Below are positions 53,041-61,448 of a stretch of DNA of 64,000 nucleotides, piece by piece. The number at the start of each line of letters is the position of its first letter. The first letter of the stretch is position 1. The translations under genes were made by a program, and so were the position numbers. The stretch comes from CAYLPJ01 sp964385465. Lineage in GTDB: Bacteria; Planctomycetota; Phycisphaerae; SM23-33. The stretch lies in the NCBI GenBank assembly GCA_964385465.1, contig CAYLPJ010000008.1:69027-133026 (forward strand), read 5' to 3'. A model generated the notes under the pieces. The model ran no database searches. It worked only from the letters and a program-made list of their open reading frames with translations, and had not been told where the DNA came from.

Positions 53041-53195
53041 TCGCGGGGCTCTGTCCACACCCCGGACACCGTGTCCGCCGTTCCGGGGGGTGGACAGAGA
53101 TGGTAGACACATAAACCTTTGTATTATAAGGCTTTGTATTTAGGTTGCCGCAATGTGTGTCCCGGTGTCCAGGGTGGACAGAACCGACACACCGC
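53041..53195. repeat. TGTCC/GGACA array with AT-rich core, copy B
   Basis: Seven copies of TGTCC/GGACA (starts 53052, 53064, 53072, 53092, 53158, 53166, 53176) around an AT-rich core (53105-53145) with a direct repeat CTTTGTATT. Two palindromes: CGGACAC-C-GTGTCCG (53063-53077) and TGTCCA-GGG-TGGACA (53166-53180), the latter identical to the one in copy A except for the three central bases. It lies between the divergent lipoprotein and pyrF genes, where it could act as a regulatory region. Outer segments match copy A in inverted orientation. Confidence 0.7.
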
Positions 53196-53265
53196 GTCGG
53201 ATTCGGGGTCGGGTGATGCGTCGGCGGGTCCCGGCGGGTATAAGGGGCGGAGGAAGGAGATGGGC

Positions 53266-54174
53266 ATGGCTGGATCATCGGAGAACTTCGCCGACCGGCT
53301 CGCCGCGGCGATCGAGGCCAAGGGCTCGCCGGTCTGCGTCGGCATCGATCCGCGGTACGACCGGCTGCCGGAGGCCCTCTCGGCGGGGGCGGACGCCGAC
53401 GCGGCGACCCGCGCGGCCAGGGTCGCCCAGTTCTGTTGGGAGGTCCTCGACGCGGTGGCCGAGCACGTCCCGGCGGTCAAGCCTCAGTCGGCGTATTTCG
53501 AGGCCCTCGGCCCGGCGGGGGTGGAGACCTACTTCCAGGTGGTCCGCTGGGCCCGCCAGAAGGGCCTGCTGGTCATCGGCGACGCCAAGCGGAACGACAT
53601 CGGCTCGACGGCGGAGGCCTACGCGGCCGGGCACCTCGCCGGGGCCGACCGCCCGGACGCGCTGACGGTGAACGGCTATCTCGGTCGCGACGGGCTGGCC
53701 CCGTTCCTGGACGTCTGCCGCGAGGAGGGCAAGGGCGTGTTCGTGCTGGTCCGCACGAGCAACCGGTCGGCGGGGGAGGTGCAGGACTTCGCCGACGCCG
53801 GGGGTCGGCGGCTCTACGAGCACGTCGCCGGGCTGGTGGCGGCGTGGGGCGACGAGGCGGGTCTCGTCGGCGAGCGGGGATACAGCGCGGTGGGGGCTGT
53901 CGTCGGCGCGACCTGGCCGGACGAGGCCCGCGCCCTCCGCAAGCTCATGCCACACCAGACGTTCCTGGTGCCCGGCTACGGGGCCCAGGGCGGGACGGCG
54001 GCGGACTGTGCGGCCTCGTTCGCCGCCGACGGGACCGGCGCGATCGTCAACGCCAGCCGGTCGGTGATCTACGCCTTCGCCGATGCCGACGCCGGGGCCG
54101 GCGGCGGGTGGCAGCAGGCGGTCGCCGCGGCGGCCCGGGCGTTCGCCGGGGACGTCCGCTCGGCCCTGCCGTAA
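53266..54174 (+). CDS. pyrF: Orotidine 5'-phosphate decarboxylase (type 2)
   Basis: 302 residues. Last step of UMP synthesis. The catalytic charge network is Asp106-x-Lys108-x-x-Asp111 in GDAKRNDIGST. VCVGIDPRYDRLP and the FLVPGYGAQGG phosphate loop (about 230) place it in the longer type 2 family. Of two ATGs six bases apart, the second (53266) is properly spaced from AAGGAG. Followed after 19 bases by the kinase-like gene. Upstream lies the TGTCC array. Confidence 0.95.
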   Translation: MAGSSENFADRLAAAIEAKGSPVCVGIDPRYDRLPEALSAGADADAATRAARVAQFCWEVLDAVAEHVPAVKPQSAYFEALGPAGVETYFQVVRWARQKGLLVIGDAKRNDIGSTAEAYAAGHLAGADRPDALTVNGYLGRDGLAPFLDVCREEGKGVFVLVRTSNRSAGEVQDFADAGGRRLYEHVAGLVAAWGDEAGLVGERGYSAVGAVVGATWPDEARALRKLMPHQTFLVPGYGAQGGTAADCAASFAADGTGAIVNASRSVIYAFADADAGAGGGWQQAVAAAARAFAGDVRSALP

Positions 54175-54193
54175 ACGGGCGGATCGACACGCC

Positions 54194-55021
54194 ATGCCCC
54201 CACCCCGAGCCAACACGCAGATGTTCGCCCTGCCGGCCCCGCCGCCGCAGCGGCTGGCGGTGGGGGGCGTGGACTACCGCCTCGAGCGCGTCTTCAAGCA
54301 CGACTTCTTCGCCGCCACCTGCCTCTACCGGGCGGTCGGGCCGGCGGAGCTGCCGCGGGTGGTGGTGAAGTTCGCCCGGACACAGCCGTTCTGGGGCCTG
54401 CCGACGGCCTGGCTGGGCGAGTTGCTTCGCCGGCACGAGGAGGGCATGTACCGTGCCCTGGCCGGCGTGGCGGGAGTGCCCCGCTGGGCCGGCCGGATCG
54501 ACGCGACCAGCTACGCGATCGAGTACATCGACGCCGCCCCGCTGGACCACCTCGCCGACCTGCCGGCGGCGGTGTTCGATCAACTGGCGGCGATCTTCGC
54601 GGCGATGCACGCCCGCGGCATCGCCTACGGGGACGCCAACAAGCGGTCCAACCTGCTCGTCGACGCCGACGGGCGGGCCTGGGTGATCGACTTCCAGATC
54701 TCCCTCCGCCGTCGCGACGACTGGCCCCGGCCGCTGCGGTGGGCGGTCGCCGCCGCGGTCCGCCGCCTCCAGCGGGGCGACCTCTACCATCTCTACAAGC
54801 ACAAGCGCCGGATGTGCCCGTCGGCCCTGACGGCCGAGGAGGAGGCCCTTTCGCGCCGCCGCTCGCTGCTGCACACGCTGCACCGGAAGCTGACCGATCC
54901 GTACCGCGCGCTGCGGCGGCGGTTCCTGCGGGGGCAGTACCGGGCGGGCCGGCTCCGCAGCCCCACAGCCGGGCTGGAGGACCACGACCAGCCCGAGAAG
55001 GCGACGTGGCGGAGGCGATGA
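54194..55021 (+). CDS. Small protein-kinase-like protein (RIO / Kdo-kinase type)
   Basis: 275 residues. A compact kinase fold: Lys59 in VVVKFAR, a catalytic loop HARGIAYGDANKRSN with His139, Asp147 and Asn153, and Asp166 in VIDFQIS in place of DFG. This pattern fits bacterial RIO-like or lipopolysaccharide (Kdo) kinases rather than Hanks kinases. A basic C-terminus of about 90 residues (RRRFLRGQYRAGRL) may bind membranes or nucleic acid. It follows pyrF by 19 bases and is probably co-transcribed. The substrate is not evident. Confidence 0.78.
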   Translation: MPPPRANTQMFALPAPPPQRLAVGGVDYRLERVFKHDFFAATCLYRAVGPAELPRVVVKFARTQPFWGLPTAWLGELLRRHEEGMYRALAGVAGVPRWAGRIDATSYAIEYIDAAPLDHLADLPAAVFDQLAAIFAAMHARGIAYGDANKRSNLLVDADGRAWVIDFQISLRRRDDWPRPLRWAVAAAVRRLQRGDLYHLYKHKRRMCPSALTAEEEALSRRRSLLHTLHRKLTDPYRALRRRFLRGQYRAGRLRSPTAGLEDHDQPEKATWRRR

Positions 55022-55050
55022 GGTTTCGCGTCTTTTCGCGTCGGCGGGCG

Positions 55051-55080
55051 TTGACATGGCTTCGACGCGGGTCGTACAAT
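55051..55080 (+). promoter_or_regulatory. Promoter of the prepilin-like gene
   Basis: TTGACA at 55051-55056, 18 bases, TACAAT at 55075-55080. It gives a leader of about 230 bases before the ATG. I looked for cyclic-di-GMP riboswitch elements in this leader and found none. Confidence 0.65.
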
Positions 55081-55315
55081 GGAGTTCATAAGAGGCGGGG
55101 TCGGCCCATCCGGCCGCCGCCTTCCGTTTCTGGACGCGACGGACTTCCGGGCCTCGCGGCCCAGACCTGTCACATGGTATGCCAGGCCGGTCGCCGGAAC
55201 GCCCGGCCGAGTCGGACCCGCCGTTACGGACGCGAATCTCGCCTGCACTCATCCTATAACCGCAGCGGCTTCCGTAGCGCACGTCCGGCAGGGAGGGGGG
55301 AGAGGAGGTCGCGTT

Positions 55316-56182
55316 ATGCGACAGCGCAGAGGTTTCACACTGGTCGAGTTGCTGGTGGTGGTTGGCATCATCGGGTTGCTCGCGGCGATTCTGGTCCCCA
55401 CGCTTCAGCAGGCCAACGAGCTGACCAAGCGGACGCTGTGCGTGGGCAACCTGTCGTCGGTCGGCAAGGCGGTGCAGATTTACAAGAGCAGCAACGACAA
55501 CATCTGGCCGTGGATCGGCCCGACGGCCTCGGACGTGCTTTCGGGTTGGGAGGATACGGTCGTCGGCGAGAACCGCGACGAGGACCCGTACGAGAACCCC
55601 AACAACCCGGGCGACCGGTCGATCACGGCGTTGATGTTCCTGCTGATCCGCGACGGTCAGCAGCCGGGCCTGTTCGTCTGCCCCAGCACGGACGACACGA
55701 AGGACGACGACATCCTCGACACCGAGGACCTCGGCGAGGACGAGGAGCCGGACTACTACTGGGACTTCAAGTCCCACACGAACGTGAGCTATTCCTGGCA
55801 GGCGCCGATCGTCGACACGAACGACAACTACCGCAACGGCGTCACCGACAAGGACAGCGAGACGGTCGTCATGGCGGACCGCACGCCCGAGGAGAACCCG
55901 CTGGAGGACTGGGACAATGCCTCGTGGGACCCGTCGGAGACCGGTTCGGCGATCGAGGAGCACGTCGGACCCAACCACCAGGGCAAGCAGGTCAACGCCC
56001 TGACGGTCGGGATGAACGTCCTGAAGGAAGACCGTCCGGACATCGGCTACAACAAGGACATGATCTGGACGTCCTCGGGCAACACGAAGATGGGCTCGCG
56101 CAGCGCCACCACGCTGGACATCAGCGAGCACAACTCCACGCGGGACAGCTACCTGATCGGCCCGGTGGACGGCAACTCCTGA
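55316..56182 (+). CDS. Prepilin-like secreted protein (type II pseudopilin N-terminus)
   Basis: 288 residues. The class III signal is complete: MRQRRG, cleavage, then FTLVELLVVVGIIGLLAAIL with Glu at +5 of the mature protein. The rest is acidic (DEDPYENPNNPGD, DLGEDEEPDYYWD) and has a C-terminal sheet pattern similar to the DUF1559-type H-X9-DG planctomycete proteins, although the DG motif is only weakly seen (ALTVGMNVL). Such proteins are made in many copies in planctomycetes and are thought to form surface or secretion structures. AGGAGG precedes the ATG. Confidence 0.88.
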   Translation: MRQRRGFTLVELLVVVGIIGLLAAILVPTLQQANELTKRTLCVGNLSSVGKAVQIYKSSNDNIWPWIGPTASDVLSGWEDTVVGENRDEDPYENPNNPGDRSITALMFLLIRDGQQPGLFVCPSTDDTKDDDILDTEDLGEDEEPDYYWDFKSHTNVSYSWQAPIVDTNDNYRNGVTDKDSETVVMADRTPEENPLEDWDNASWDPSETGSAIEEHVGPNHQGKQVNALTVGMNVLKEDRPDIGYNKDMIWTSSGNTKMGSRSATTLDISEHNSTRDSYLIGPVDGNS

Positions 56183-56216
56183 CGCCCATCGGCGGCAACG
56201 CGATGCACGACGTTCA

Positions 56217-56249
56217 CGAGGCGGGCTCGGGCATTCCGGGCCCGCCTCG
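56217..56249 (+). terminator. Hairpin terminator after the prepilin-like gene
   Basis: CGAGGCGGGC / GCCCGCCTCG stem of 10 bp with an inner GC-rich loop, 35 bases after the stop. There is no T run, so termination would rely on the strong stem. Confidence 0.6.
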
Positions 56250-56378
56250 CTGCGCGCGCCGCCCGGCGGTGGCCCCGGCGGGGGGGCGAATGCTATCCTG
56301 AACCGTGGGCGCCGCGGTGTCGCCCGCGACGCTTGGGCGCCGTCCACCCGCGGCGCCGGACGAAAGGCGCAGGACGCC

Positions 56379-57428
56379 ATGGAACTCAGCATCAAACTCG
56401 AAGACCCCCGCAAAGCCGCCACGCTCTTCGGGCCCATGGACCGCCACCTCAAGATGATCCGCGAGGCCCTCGGCGTGCAGGTCTTCGCGCGCGACGGGCA
56501 GGTCAAGGTCACCGGCTCGGCCCGCAACGTGTCCCGCGCGGCGGCGGTGATCGAGCAGTTGCAGCGCGCGCTTCGCCGAGGCAAGCCGATCACCGTGGAC
56601 ACGGTGACCGAGGCGATCAGCGCCGCCGCGGCCGAGAAGGCCAAGCAGGCCTCGGAGGTCCTGGACGTCTACACCAGCGGGGAGATGATCCGCCCGAAGA
56701 CACCGGGGCAGAAGCGCTACATCGAGGCGATGCGGACGCACGACCTGGTCTTCTGCACGGGCCCGGCGGGCACGGGCAAGACCTACCTCGCCGTCGCCGT
56801 CGCCGTCCACATGCTCAAGCACCAGCAGGCCAAGCGGCTGATCCTCGTCCGCCCGGCCGTCGAGGCCGGAGAGAAGCTCGGCTTTCTCCCCGGCGACATG
56901 CAGGCGAAGGTCAATCCGTATCTCCGCCCCCTGTTCGACTCCCTTCACGATATGATGGACTTCGAGCAGATACGGCGGTTCATGGCCAACGACCTGATCG
57001 AGGTGATCCCGCTGGCGTTCATGCGCGGGCGGACGCTGAACGACTCGATGATCATCCTCGACGAGGCACAGAACACCACCACCTCGCAGATGCTGATGTT
57101 CTTGACGCGTATGGGACACGGCTCGAAGATGATCGTGACCGGCGACGACAGCCAGGTGGACCTGCCGGGCAACGTCGCCAGCGGGCTCATCGACGCCAGG
57201 AGGCGCCTCGGCGGCATCAAGGGCCTCGCCGTCGTCACCCTCGCGCCGACCGATATCGTCCGCCACAGGCTGGTCCAGAATATCGTTGCCGCCTACGGGG
57301 CCGAGACCGACCCCGCCGTCGCCGCCCGCGCCGGAGCCGAAGCCGACCCCGAGCCGGCCGGGTACGAAGCCCAGCCCGAGGCGCCCCCCAACCGGACGCC
57401 CGGGGCCCAAGCCGGCGGCGAGGCCTGA
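56379..57428 (+). CDS. phoH: PhoH-like ATPase
   Basis: 349 residues. An N-terminal KH-like region (about 20-65) is followed by the P-loop GPAGTGKT (128-135), VRPAVEAGEKLGFLPGD and Walker B IILDEAQNTT, all typical of the PhoH/YbeZ family. PhoH partners YbeY and is implicated in RNA metabolism. The C-terminal about 50 residues are a Pro/Ala/Glu-rich extension. Followed by the HD protein after 39 bases, as in many bacteria. Confidence 0.95.
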   Translation: MELSIKLEDPRKAATLFGPMDRHLKMIREALGVQVFARDGQVKVTGSARNVSRAAAVIEQLQRALRRGKPITVDTVTEAISAAAAEKAKQASEVLDVYTSGEMIRPKTPGQKRYIEAMRTHDLVFCTGPAGTGKTYLAVAVAVHMLKHQQAKRLILVRPAVEAGEKLGFLPGDMQAKVNPYLRPLFDSLHDMMDFEQIRRFMANDLIEVIPLAFMRGRTLNDSMIILDEAQNTTTSQMLMFLTRMGHGSKMIVTGDDSQVDLPGNVASGLIDARRRLGGIKGLAVVTLAPTDIVRHRLVQNIVAAYGAETDPAVAARAGAEADPEPAGYEAQPEAPPNRTPGAQAGGEA

Positions 57429-57467
57429 GCCGGGCGGCAGCCGCCCGCGCCCGGGGAGCCAACGCAC

Positions 57468-59987
57468 ATGTGGCCGTTCAAGAAAACCGCCCGACAGCGC
57501 CGCCTGGAGATGCGTCGTCCGGCCCGCCCGGGCGAGTCGCGGTGGGAGGGGTTCGCCCGCGCCGGCGGGATCGGGGCGACGCTGCTGGCCCTGCTGCTGG
57601 CCTTTGCCGCCGTGGCGATGGATCTCTACCCCGTCGAGCCTTTCGGCTACCGCGCGGGGCAGTACCTGCCCGAGGCCGTCCACGCCCGCGTCCGCTTCCG
57701 CGTGCTCAGCCAGGAGCAGCTCGAGCAGGCCACCGGCGTCGCGCGGCGGCTGACTCCCGCCGTCTTCCAGCTCGATGCCGCCCTGATGGACGAGCTCTCC
57801 GCCCAGTTGAAGAACCTGCCCCTGCGCGAGGCCCCAACCACTCGGCCGGCGGAGGCCGGAGCCGCCGCCGGTGAGCCGTCGGGCGCCGCCGGCCCGGCCG
57901 TGGCGGCCCCGACCGGGGGCGCCGCGACCGACGCCGACCCCAACCGCCCGGACCCGCTCCGCCGCCTCGCCCAGGACGCCAACGCCCTGGCGGCCTATCA
58001 CGAGGCCGTCGATGCCCTTGCCCGGCGGCTGGCGGACCTGCCCGTCGTCCGCCTGGCCGAGCCCGAGGCGCACAAGCCGCAGCTTCGCTGGCCCCAGCGG
58101 GCGGTGCTGATCGGCTCGGGGTCCGACGCCCCCCGCGACGCCGCCGAGCTGATCGACGTGGACAACACCGACCGCCTCCGCAGCGCCCTGGCCTCCCTGG
58201 TGCCCTCGCTGGGCGAGGGGGTCCGCCAGCCCGTGCTGGAGCTGCTGCTCGGCACGCTGTCGCAGCGCCCGGTATACCGCTACGACCGCCGCGCGACCCA
58301 GGACCGCATGGACGCCGCCGTCGCCGCCGTCGAGGCCGACCCGCCCGACGAGGTCTTCCGCGAGTACGACGTCGGCGAGCCCATCGCCCGCCGCACCCCG
58401 CCGGGGGACACCGACGGGCTCTCCGCCGCCGAGCTGGCGCTGCTGCGGGCCGAGCACGAGGCCTTCCGAGCCGAGCAGGCCGCACGCCCGCTGACCTACT
58501 GGGGCCGCGTCGGAGGACGCGCCGCCGTGCTGCTGCTCGTCGTGGCCGTGCTGAACGTCTACATCGTCCGCTACCAGCCCCGGCTGACCGCCGACCGCCT
58601 CCGCGCCGCGGCCCTGCTGGTGCTGCTGGTCGGTATGCTCGCCGCCAACAAGCTGCTGGTCGGCGTCTTCCGCCTCAACCCCTACGCCTCCGTCCTGCCC
58701 GTGCTGATGATCGGCACGGTGCTGACCATCGCGTGGGACCACCGTTTCGCCCTCGCCGTCGGCTCGGCCCTCGTGGCCATCATCGTGCTCCACATGCGAG
58801 GCAGCATCGAGCCGTTCGTGGTCCTCACCGCCGGGCTGGCGACCGTGATCTTCCGCCAGGACCAGGTCCGCACGCGCACCAAGCTCATTCGCACCGCCGC
58901 CGAGGCCGCCGTCGTCGTCTTCCTCGGCGTATGGATCACCGGCCTGGCCCGGGCGCTGCCCTGGCACTTCGCGCTGACCGACGCGACATGGGCGGCCGGG
59001 GCGGCGCTGCTCAGCGGCTTCGTCGCACAGGGGGCCCTGCCCCTGATCGAACGCGCCTTCCACGTGGCCACCAACCTGACGCTCCTGGAATGGTGCGACG
59101 CCTCCAAGCCCATCCTCAAGCGCCTGGCCATGGAGGCCCCGGGCACCTACAACCACTCCCTCCAGCTCGGGGCCATGTGCGAGACCGCCGCCGAGGCCAT
59201 CGACGCACGCGGGCTGCTCGCACGCGTCGGGGCCTACTACCACGACATCGGGAAGATCAACAAGCCCGACTACTTCATCGAGAACCAGGCGGGCACGACC
59301 GGCTCCAAGCACGACAAGCTCTCCCCCGCGATGAGCCTGCTGGTCATCACAGGGCACGTCAAGGACGGGCTCGAGCTCGCACGCGAATACGGGCTGCCCC
59401 AGGTCCTCCACGAGTTCATCACCACCCACCACGGCACGACGCTGGTGCAGTACTTCTACCACGCCGCCGCCGAGCAGCGCAAGGAGAACGCCGACCGCGC
59501 GCCCGACGAGACGGAGTTCCGCTACCCCGGGCCCAAGCCCCGCTCCAAGGAACCCGCCATCCTCATGCTCGCCGACGCCGCCGAGAGCTCCGTCCGCGCC
59601 ATGGCCGACCCCACCCCCGGACGCATCGAGAACCAGGTCCACACCATGGTCACTCGCAGGCTCATGGACGGGCAGCTCGACCACTGCGAACTCACCCTCC
59701 GCGAGGTGCACCTCATCGAGGCCTCGCTGATCAAGAGCCTCTGCAGCATGTACCACGCGAGGATCGCCTACCCCACACCCGCCGGGGAGAAGCCCTCCGC
59801 CGCCGAGCGCAAGCCCGACACCAAGACCGCCAAGCCCCCCGGCAGCGAGGCCCGCACGCCCGGCGAAAAGCCGAAGCAGCCCGGCGAGGGCGGGGGCAGG
59901 CCCGGGGGCGAAGATGGCGACGCCGGCGCCGCGGCGCCCGCGGACCCGGCCGGGCCTCGCGAGCGCCCGTCCACCTCGCCATCCTGA
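57468..59987 (+). CDS. 7TM receptor-HD family phosphohydrolase (PgpH-like)
   Basis: 839 residues. One N-terminal membrane helix (about 35-52), an extracytoplasmic 7TMR-HD domain (about 55-340), seven membrane helices (about 341-528) and a cytoplasmic HD domain: His563 in YNHSLQLG, His592-Asp593 in YYHDIGKINKPDYF, and further His in THHGTT. PgpH-type proteins hydrolyse cyclic di-AMP. A Pro/Lys-rich tail of about 70 residues is extra. It is linked to phoH and lacks the usual third partner, ybeY. Confidence 0.93.
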   Translation: MWPFKKTARQRRLEMRRPARPGESRWEGFARAGGIGATLLALLLAFAAVAMDLYPVEPFGYRAGQYLPEAVHARVRFRVLSQEQLEQATGVARRLTPAVFQLDAALMDELSAQLKNLPLREAPTTRPAEAGAAAGEPSGAAGPAVAAPTGGAATDADPNRPDPLRRLAQDANALAAYHEAVDALARRLADLPVVRLAEPEAHKPQLRWPQRAVLIGSGSDAPRDAAELIDVDNTDRLRSALASLVPSLGEGVRQPVLELLLGTLSQRPVYRYDRRATQDRMDAAVAAVEADPPDEVFREYDVGEPIARRTPPGDTDGLSAAELALLRAEHEAFRAEQAARPLTYWGRVGGRAAVLLLVVAVLNVYIVRYQPRLTADRLRAAALLVLLVGMLAANKLLVGVFRLNPYASVLPVLMIGTVLTIAWDHRFALAVGSALVAIIVLHMRGSIEPFVVLTAGLATVIFRQDQVRTRTKLIRTAAEAAVVVFLGVWITGLARALPWHFALTDATWAAGAALLSGFVAQGALPLIERAFHVATNLTLLEWCDASKPILKRLAMEAPGTYNHSLQLGAMCETAAEAIDARGLLARVGAYYHDIGKINKPDYFIENQAGTTGSKHDKLSPAMSLLVITGHVKDGLELAREYGLPQVLHEFITTHHGTTLVQYFYHAAAEQRKENADRAPDETEFRYPGPKPRSKEPAILMLADAAESSVRAMADPTPGRIENQVHTMVTRRLMDGQLDHCELTLREVHLIEASLIKSLCSMYHARIAYPTPAGEKPSAAERKPDTKTAKPPGSEARTPGEKPKQPGEGGGRPGGEDGDAGAAAPADPAGPRERPSTSPS

Positions 59988-60029
59988 TCCCCTCGGCCCC
60001 CCGGCCCGCCGGGATGCGGCCCGGCCCGA

Positions 60030-61295
60030 CTACCCTCGCACGTGCCCCCGCCCGGTGACGATCCACTTGTACGTCGTCAGGTCGTCGGCGCCCATCGGGC
60101 CGCGGGCGTGAAGCTTGTCCGTCGAGATGCCGATCTCCGCGCCCAGCCCGTACTCCCCGCCGTCGCTGAATCGCGTCGAGGCGTTCACCATCACGCTCGA
60201 GGAATCCACCTCCGTGACGAACCGGTCCGCCGCCGCGATCGACCGCGTGACGATCGCGTCCGTGTGCCCGCTGCCGTACCGGTTGATGTGCTCGACCGCC
60301 CCGTCCAGCCCGTCCACCACCTTCACCGAGAGCACCAGCTCCAGGTACTCCTCGGACCAGTCGGCCTCGCTCGCCGGCGCCATCCCGCCGAACAGCTCCC
60401 GCGACCGCTCGCAGCCGCGGAGTTCCACGCCGGCCTCGGCGAGGGCCTTGGCCACGCGGGGCAGGAACGCCTCGGCCGCGGCGGCGTCGATCAGCAGCGT
60501 CTCCATCGCGTTGCAGACGGCGGGGTACTGGCACTTGGCGTTGAGGGCGATCGCCTCGGCCATGTCCGGGTCCGCCTCGGCGTGGACGTATACGTGGCAG
60601 ATGCCGTCGTAGTGCTTGATCACCGGGATCGTCGCCGCCTCGGTCACCGCCGAGATCAGCCCCTTGCCCCCGCGCGGCACGATCAGGTCCACCAGCCCCG
60701 CCGCCTGGCACAGGGCCGGGACGATCGCCCGGTCCGGGTCGTCGATGACGGTGACGGCGTGCTCGTCGAGCCCGGCCTCGCCCAGCCCGACCCGCAGGGC
60801 CTCGGCGATGGCGAGGTTCGAGTGCACCGCCTCCTTGCCCCCCCGGAGGATGCACGCGTTGCCGCTCTTGAGGCACAGCCCCGCGGCGTCGGAGGTCACG
60901 TTCGGGCGGCTCTCGAAGACGATCGCCACCACGCCGATCGGCACACGCCGCTTCTCGATCCGCAGGCCGTTGGGGCGGTTGTACGCCGCCACCGCCTTGC
61001 CCACCGGATCGACCTGGGCGGCCATCTCGACGAGGGCGTTGGCCATCCCGTCGATCCGCTTGTCGTCCAGCGTGAGGCGCTTGACCATCGCCGGGGTCAG
61101 CCCGAACTCGTCGCTGCGGGCGAGGTCCCTGGCGTTGGCGTCCTTCAGCGCCGCCCGCCGGTCGGTCAGGGCCTTCGCACAGGCCAGCAGGGCGGCGTCC
61201 CGCGCCGCCCCGGTCGTCGCCGCCAGGCTCGCGGCCGCCTTCTTCGCCGCCGTCCCCAGCCGCTGCACGTACGCCTTGGCTTCCGTCGCGTCCAT
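60030..61295 (-). CDS. proA: Gamma-glutamyl phosphate reductase
   Basis: 421 residues, the usual length. The second step of proline synthesis: reduces glutamyl 5-phosphate with NADPH to the semialdehyde. The catalytic Cys261 is in KCQYPAVCNAMETLL, and the ESRPNVTSDAAGLCLKSGNA stretch (128-147) is the signature. GAGGAGA precedes the ATG. proB is not adjacent. Tail to tail with the HD gene. Confidence 0.97.
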   Translation of the reverse strand: MDATEAKAYVQRLGTAAKKAAASLAATTGAARDAALLACAKALTDRRAALKDANARDLARSDEFGLTPAMVKRLTLDDKRIDGMANALVEMAAQVDPVGKAVAAYNRPNGLRIEKRRVPIGVVAIVFESRPNVTSDAAGLCLKSGNACILRGGKEAVHSNLAIAEALRVGLGEAGLDEHAVTVIDDPDRAIVPALCQAAGLVDLIVPRGGKGLISAVTEAATIPVIKHYDGICHVYVHAEADPDMAEAIALNAKCQYPAVCNAMETLLIDAAAAEAFLPRVAKALAEAGVELRGCERSRELFGGMAPASEADWSEEYLELVLSVKVVDGLDGAVEHINRYGSGHTDAIVTRSIAAADRFVTEVDSSSVMVNASTRFSDGGEYGLGAEIGISTDKLHARGPMGADDLTTYKWIVTGRGHVRG

Positions 61296-61374
61296 CGTGG
61301 TCTCCTCTCGGTCCCGTCGGTCCCGACAGCCTACCACAGGCCTCCATGGCGGGAAACCACCCCCCCTCGGCCCC

Positions 61375-61403
61375 TTGTCCATCCGCCGGCGGTGGCGTAG
61401 GAT
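61375..61403 (+). promoter_or_regulatory. Putative promoter of the DUF4159 protein gene
   Basis: TTGTCC at 61375-61380, 17 bases, TAGGAT at 61398-61403, about 45 bases before the ATG. Confidence 0.5.
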
Positions 61404-61448
61404 AGGGGGGTCGCATCATCCGTTCCGGTCCGCCCTGGAGTACACCCT

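Noticed and set aside
55081..55315. Cyclic-di-GMP riboswitch in the long leader of the prepilin-like gene
   Set aside because: No recognisable GEMM core sequence was found; the leader is long but otherwise unremarkable.
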